From positions 16,090,003-16,154,002 of the forward strand of contig JANCRA010000007.1 in the NCBI GenBank assembly GCA_024362935.1: 64,000 bases of DNA. The letters are read 5' to 3'. The translations under genes and the position numbers were made by a program. Positions within the stretch are counted from its first letter, which is position 1. Every line of letters begins with the position of its first letter. The DNA is from Setophaga petechia (taxonomy: Eukaryota > Chordata > Aves > Passeriformes > Parulidae). The notes beneath the pieces were generated by a model that was not told where the DNA came from, did not search any database, and was given only the letters and a program-made list of their open reading frames with translations. This document shows positions 62,901-64,000 of the stretch, one piece after another.

Positions 62901-64000
62901 AGGATGGAAGGAGGAAAGACTTCTAAAGAAAAAGAGGTAATAAAGGAAGTGCTAGAGTGACCTTGTAAAAGGTACTTTACCTGCTTAGTAGGAGTACAGC
63001 ATCTGCATGAGAAAAAACTATTCACAAAATCTCAAGTAATTTGCTCATTTTTTTAGTTAGGGCTGTTAATAATAGGGCTTTATATATTTCTCTTGTGTGT
63101 ACCTGGATTATATCAGAGTAAAGAAAATGTGTACGCCTATTATGAGCTCCTAATGTGATTTGAGTCTGCAGTCATATAGCACTTCTCTAAAATAGAAGTC
63201 AGATGCAGTGGATCTAACCCTGAAGAGCAAGTAGCATCAGAGCCAGAGGCAGACAGTTCTTGGGTTGCTGTGTTTTAGGTTTCAGTTCCAAATTAAAATC
63301 TTGCTGATTCTTTTAATTTATTGTTGAAATAACTTGAATGTTTCAGACTAATCGGCCAGCCTGACTTAGCAAATTTAGGAAAGATAACATTCCATTCCAG
63401 CTAGATGAGAACGCTGACCCTCAGAGAAATACAGGGGTTTTATCTCATGGTGGTGTACTGAAAGAGATGTGAGGTTTGCATTGTTCTGCAGAAGTTGCTG
63501 TGGTGGAGGTATTACTGGTTACAGTGTTCATTTTCACAGCTGATGATAAAATATTAAAACTCAAGAGAAATACCATCCACCATATATTGACTCTGGTGGT
63601 CCATCAGTAAACCCCCAAAGGCTAGAACTTTTCAGGGAGTTAAATAACTCTGTAAATATTAGTAGCAAGAACTGCTACAGAAGTGCTGTTCTACAAGGAA
63701 AATTTAGGCCTGAGGCTTTATATTGCCTGAAGTCTGATGGTCATGTGGTGCATGTTCTAGTTTATATCCAGCATAACTAACATCAGAATTAGTCCTTTGA
63801 CTAGTAAAATGTGTGCTTTGCCAACGGGAATTTCAAGTCCTCTCCACTCGTGGTACATTATGAATGGAGAAGTTTAAATGTGCATAAAAGCAGTTATATG
63901 TGCTTAAACCTCTGTCATCTCAAATGAAAGAGCAGGGTTAAACCACACAGTGAGTATTTACTTAGTGATTAAGAATACAAAAGTTAAGAAAACACCTAGA
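59990..64000. other. PLAU upstream region, no gene seen
   Basis: AT-rich upstream DNA. In human the next gene beyond PLAU is CAMK2G, but no CAMK2G exon is visible here. The only motif I would single out is an Ets/AP-1 composite at 61172-61184. A short (ATGT)n run lies near 60185-60200. Confidence 0.6.
61172..61184. promoter_or_regulatory. PLAU: Ets/AP-1 composite, candidate PLAU enhancer
   Basis: AGGAACTGAGTCA joins an Ets core (AGGAA) to an AP-1 site (TGAGTCA) about 1.3 kb upstream of PLAU. The human PLAU enhancer about 2 kb upstream is built around a PEA3/AP-1 composite of the same layout. Functional equivalence is inference. Confidence 0.45.

Overview
This is vertebrate nuclear DNA, most likely from a passerine bird. 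The evidence is AT-rich, intron-rich sequence with sharp CpG islands, two 5'-truncated CR1 retrotransposon tails, a solo LTR of a kind common in songbird genomes, and two genes I can identify in their conserved order: urokinase (PLAU) followed by vinculin (VCL). Both read on the minus strand, so PLAU (about 51.3-59.9 kb) lies upstream of VCL, whose first exon is at 2.53-2.69 kb and whose remaining exons lie off the left edge. The same PLAU-VCL order is known on human 10q22.

Layout. 1-2526 is the start of VCL intron 1. 2527-2694 is VCL coding exon 1, inside a CpG island (about 2.2-3.96 kb) with GC boxes, two CCAAT boxes, a full CRE and a perfect SRF CArG box. The plus-strand side of this island carries good splice donors, so the promoter looks bidirectional. 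At 12.0-12.6 kb two plus-strand exons with strong canonical splice signals join in phase into a 77-residue protein that I do not recognise. It is the best candidate here for an undescribed gene, perhaps transcribed from the shared VCL island. From 13.7 to 43.5 kb I see no gene: one CR1 tail on each side, simple repeats and chance ORFs. At 43.56-44.02 kb an orphan CpG island has strong splice donors pointing outward on both strands, with a smaller CpG-rich pocket at 44.56-44.71 kb. A 389-bp solo LTR with a perfect 6-bp target duplication sits at 46.76-47.15 kb.

PLAU is complete: eleven exons on the minus strand (one non-coding), 1299 coding bases, 432 residues. The order is signal peptide, basic N-terminal stretch, EGF-like domain, kringle, very short linker, activation site and trypsin-like protease with an intact His215/Asp270/Ser371 triad. 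All phases close. Oddities are a GC-AG intron just before the catalytic-serine exon, a linker without the Lys-Lys site used to make low-molecular-weight human uPA, and changes in the receptor-binding loop, the 37-loop and the residues next to the S1 pocket. Its CpG-rich promoter has GC boxes, a TATA element in inverted orientation and a proximal AP-1 site. An Ets/AP-1 composite lies about 1.3 kb upstream. The right 4 kb (60-64 kb) is PLAU upstream DNA with no gene seen.

All calls come from reading the sequence. No alignment, repeat library or expression data was available.
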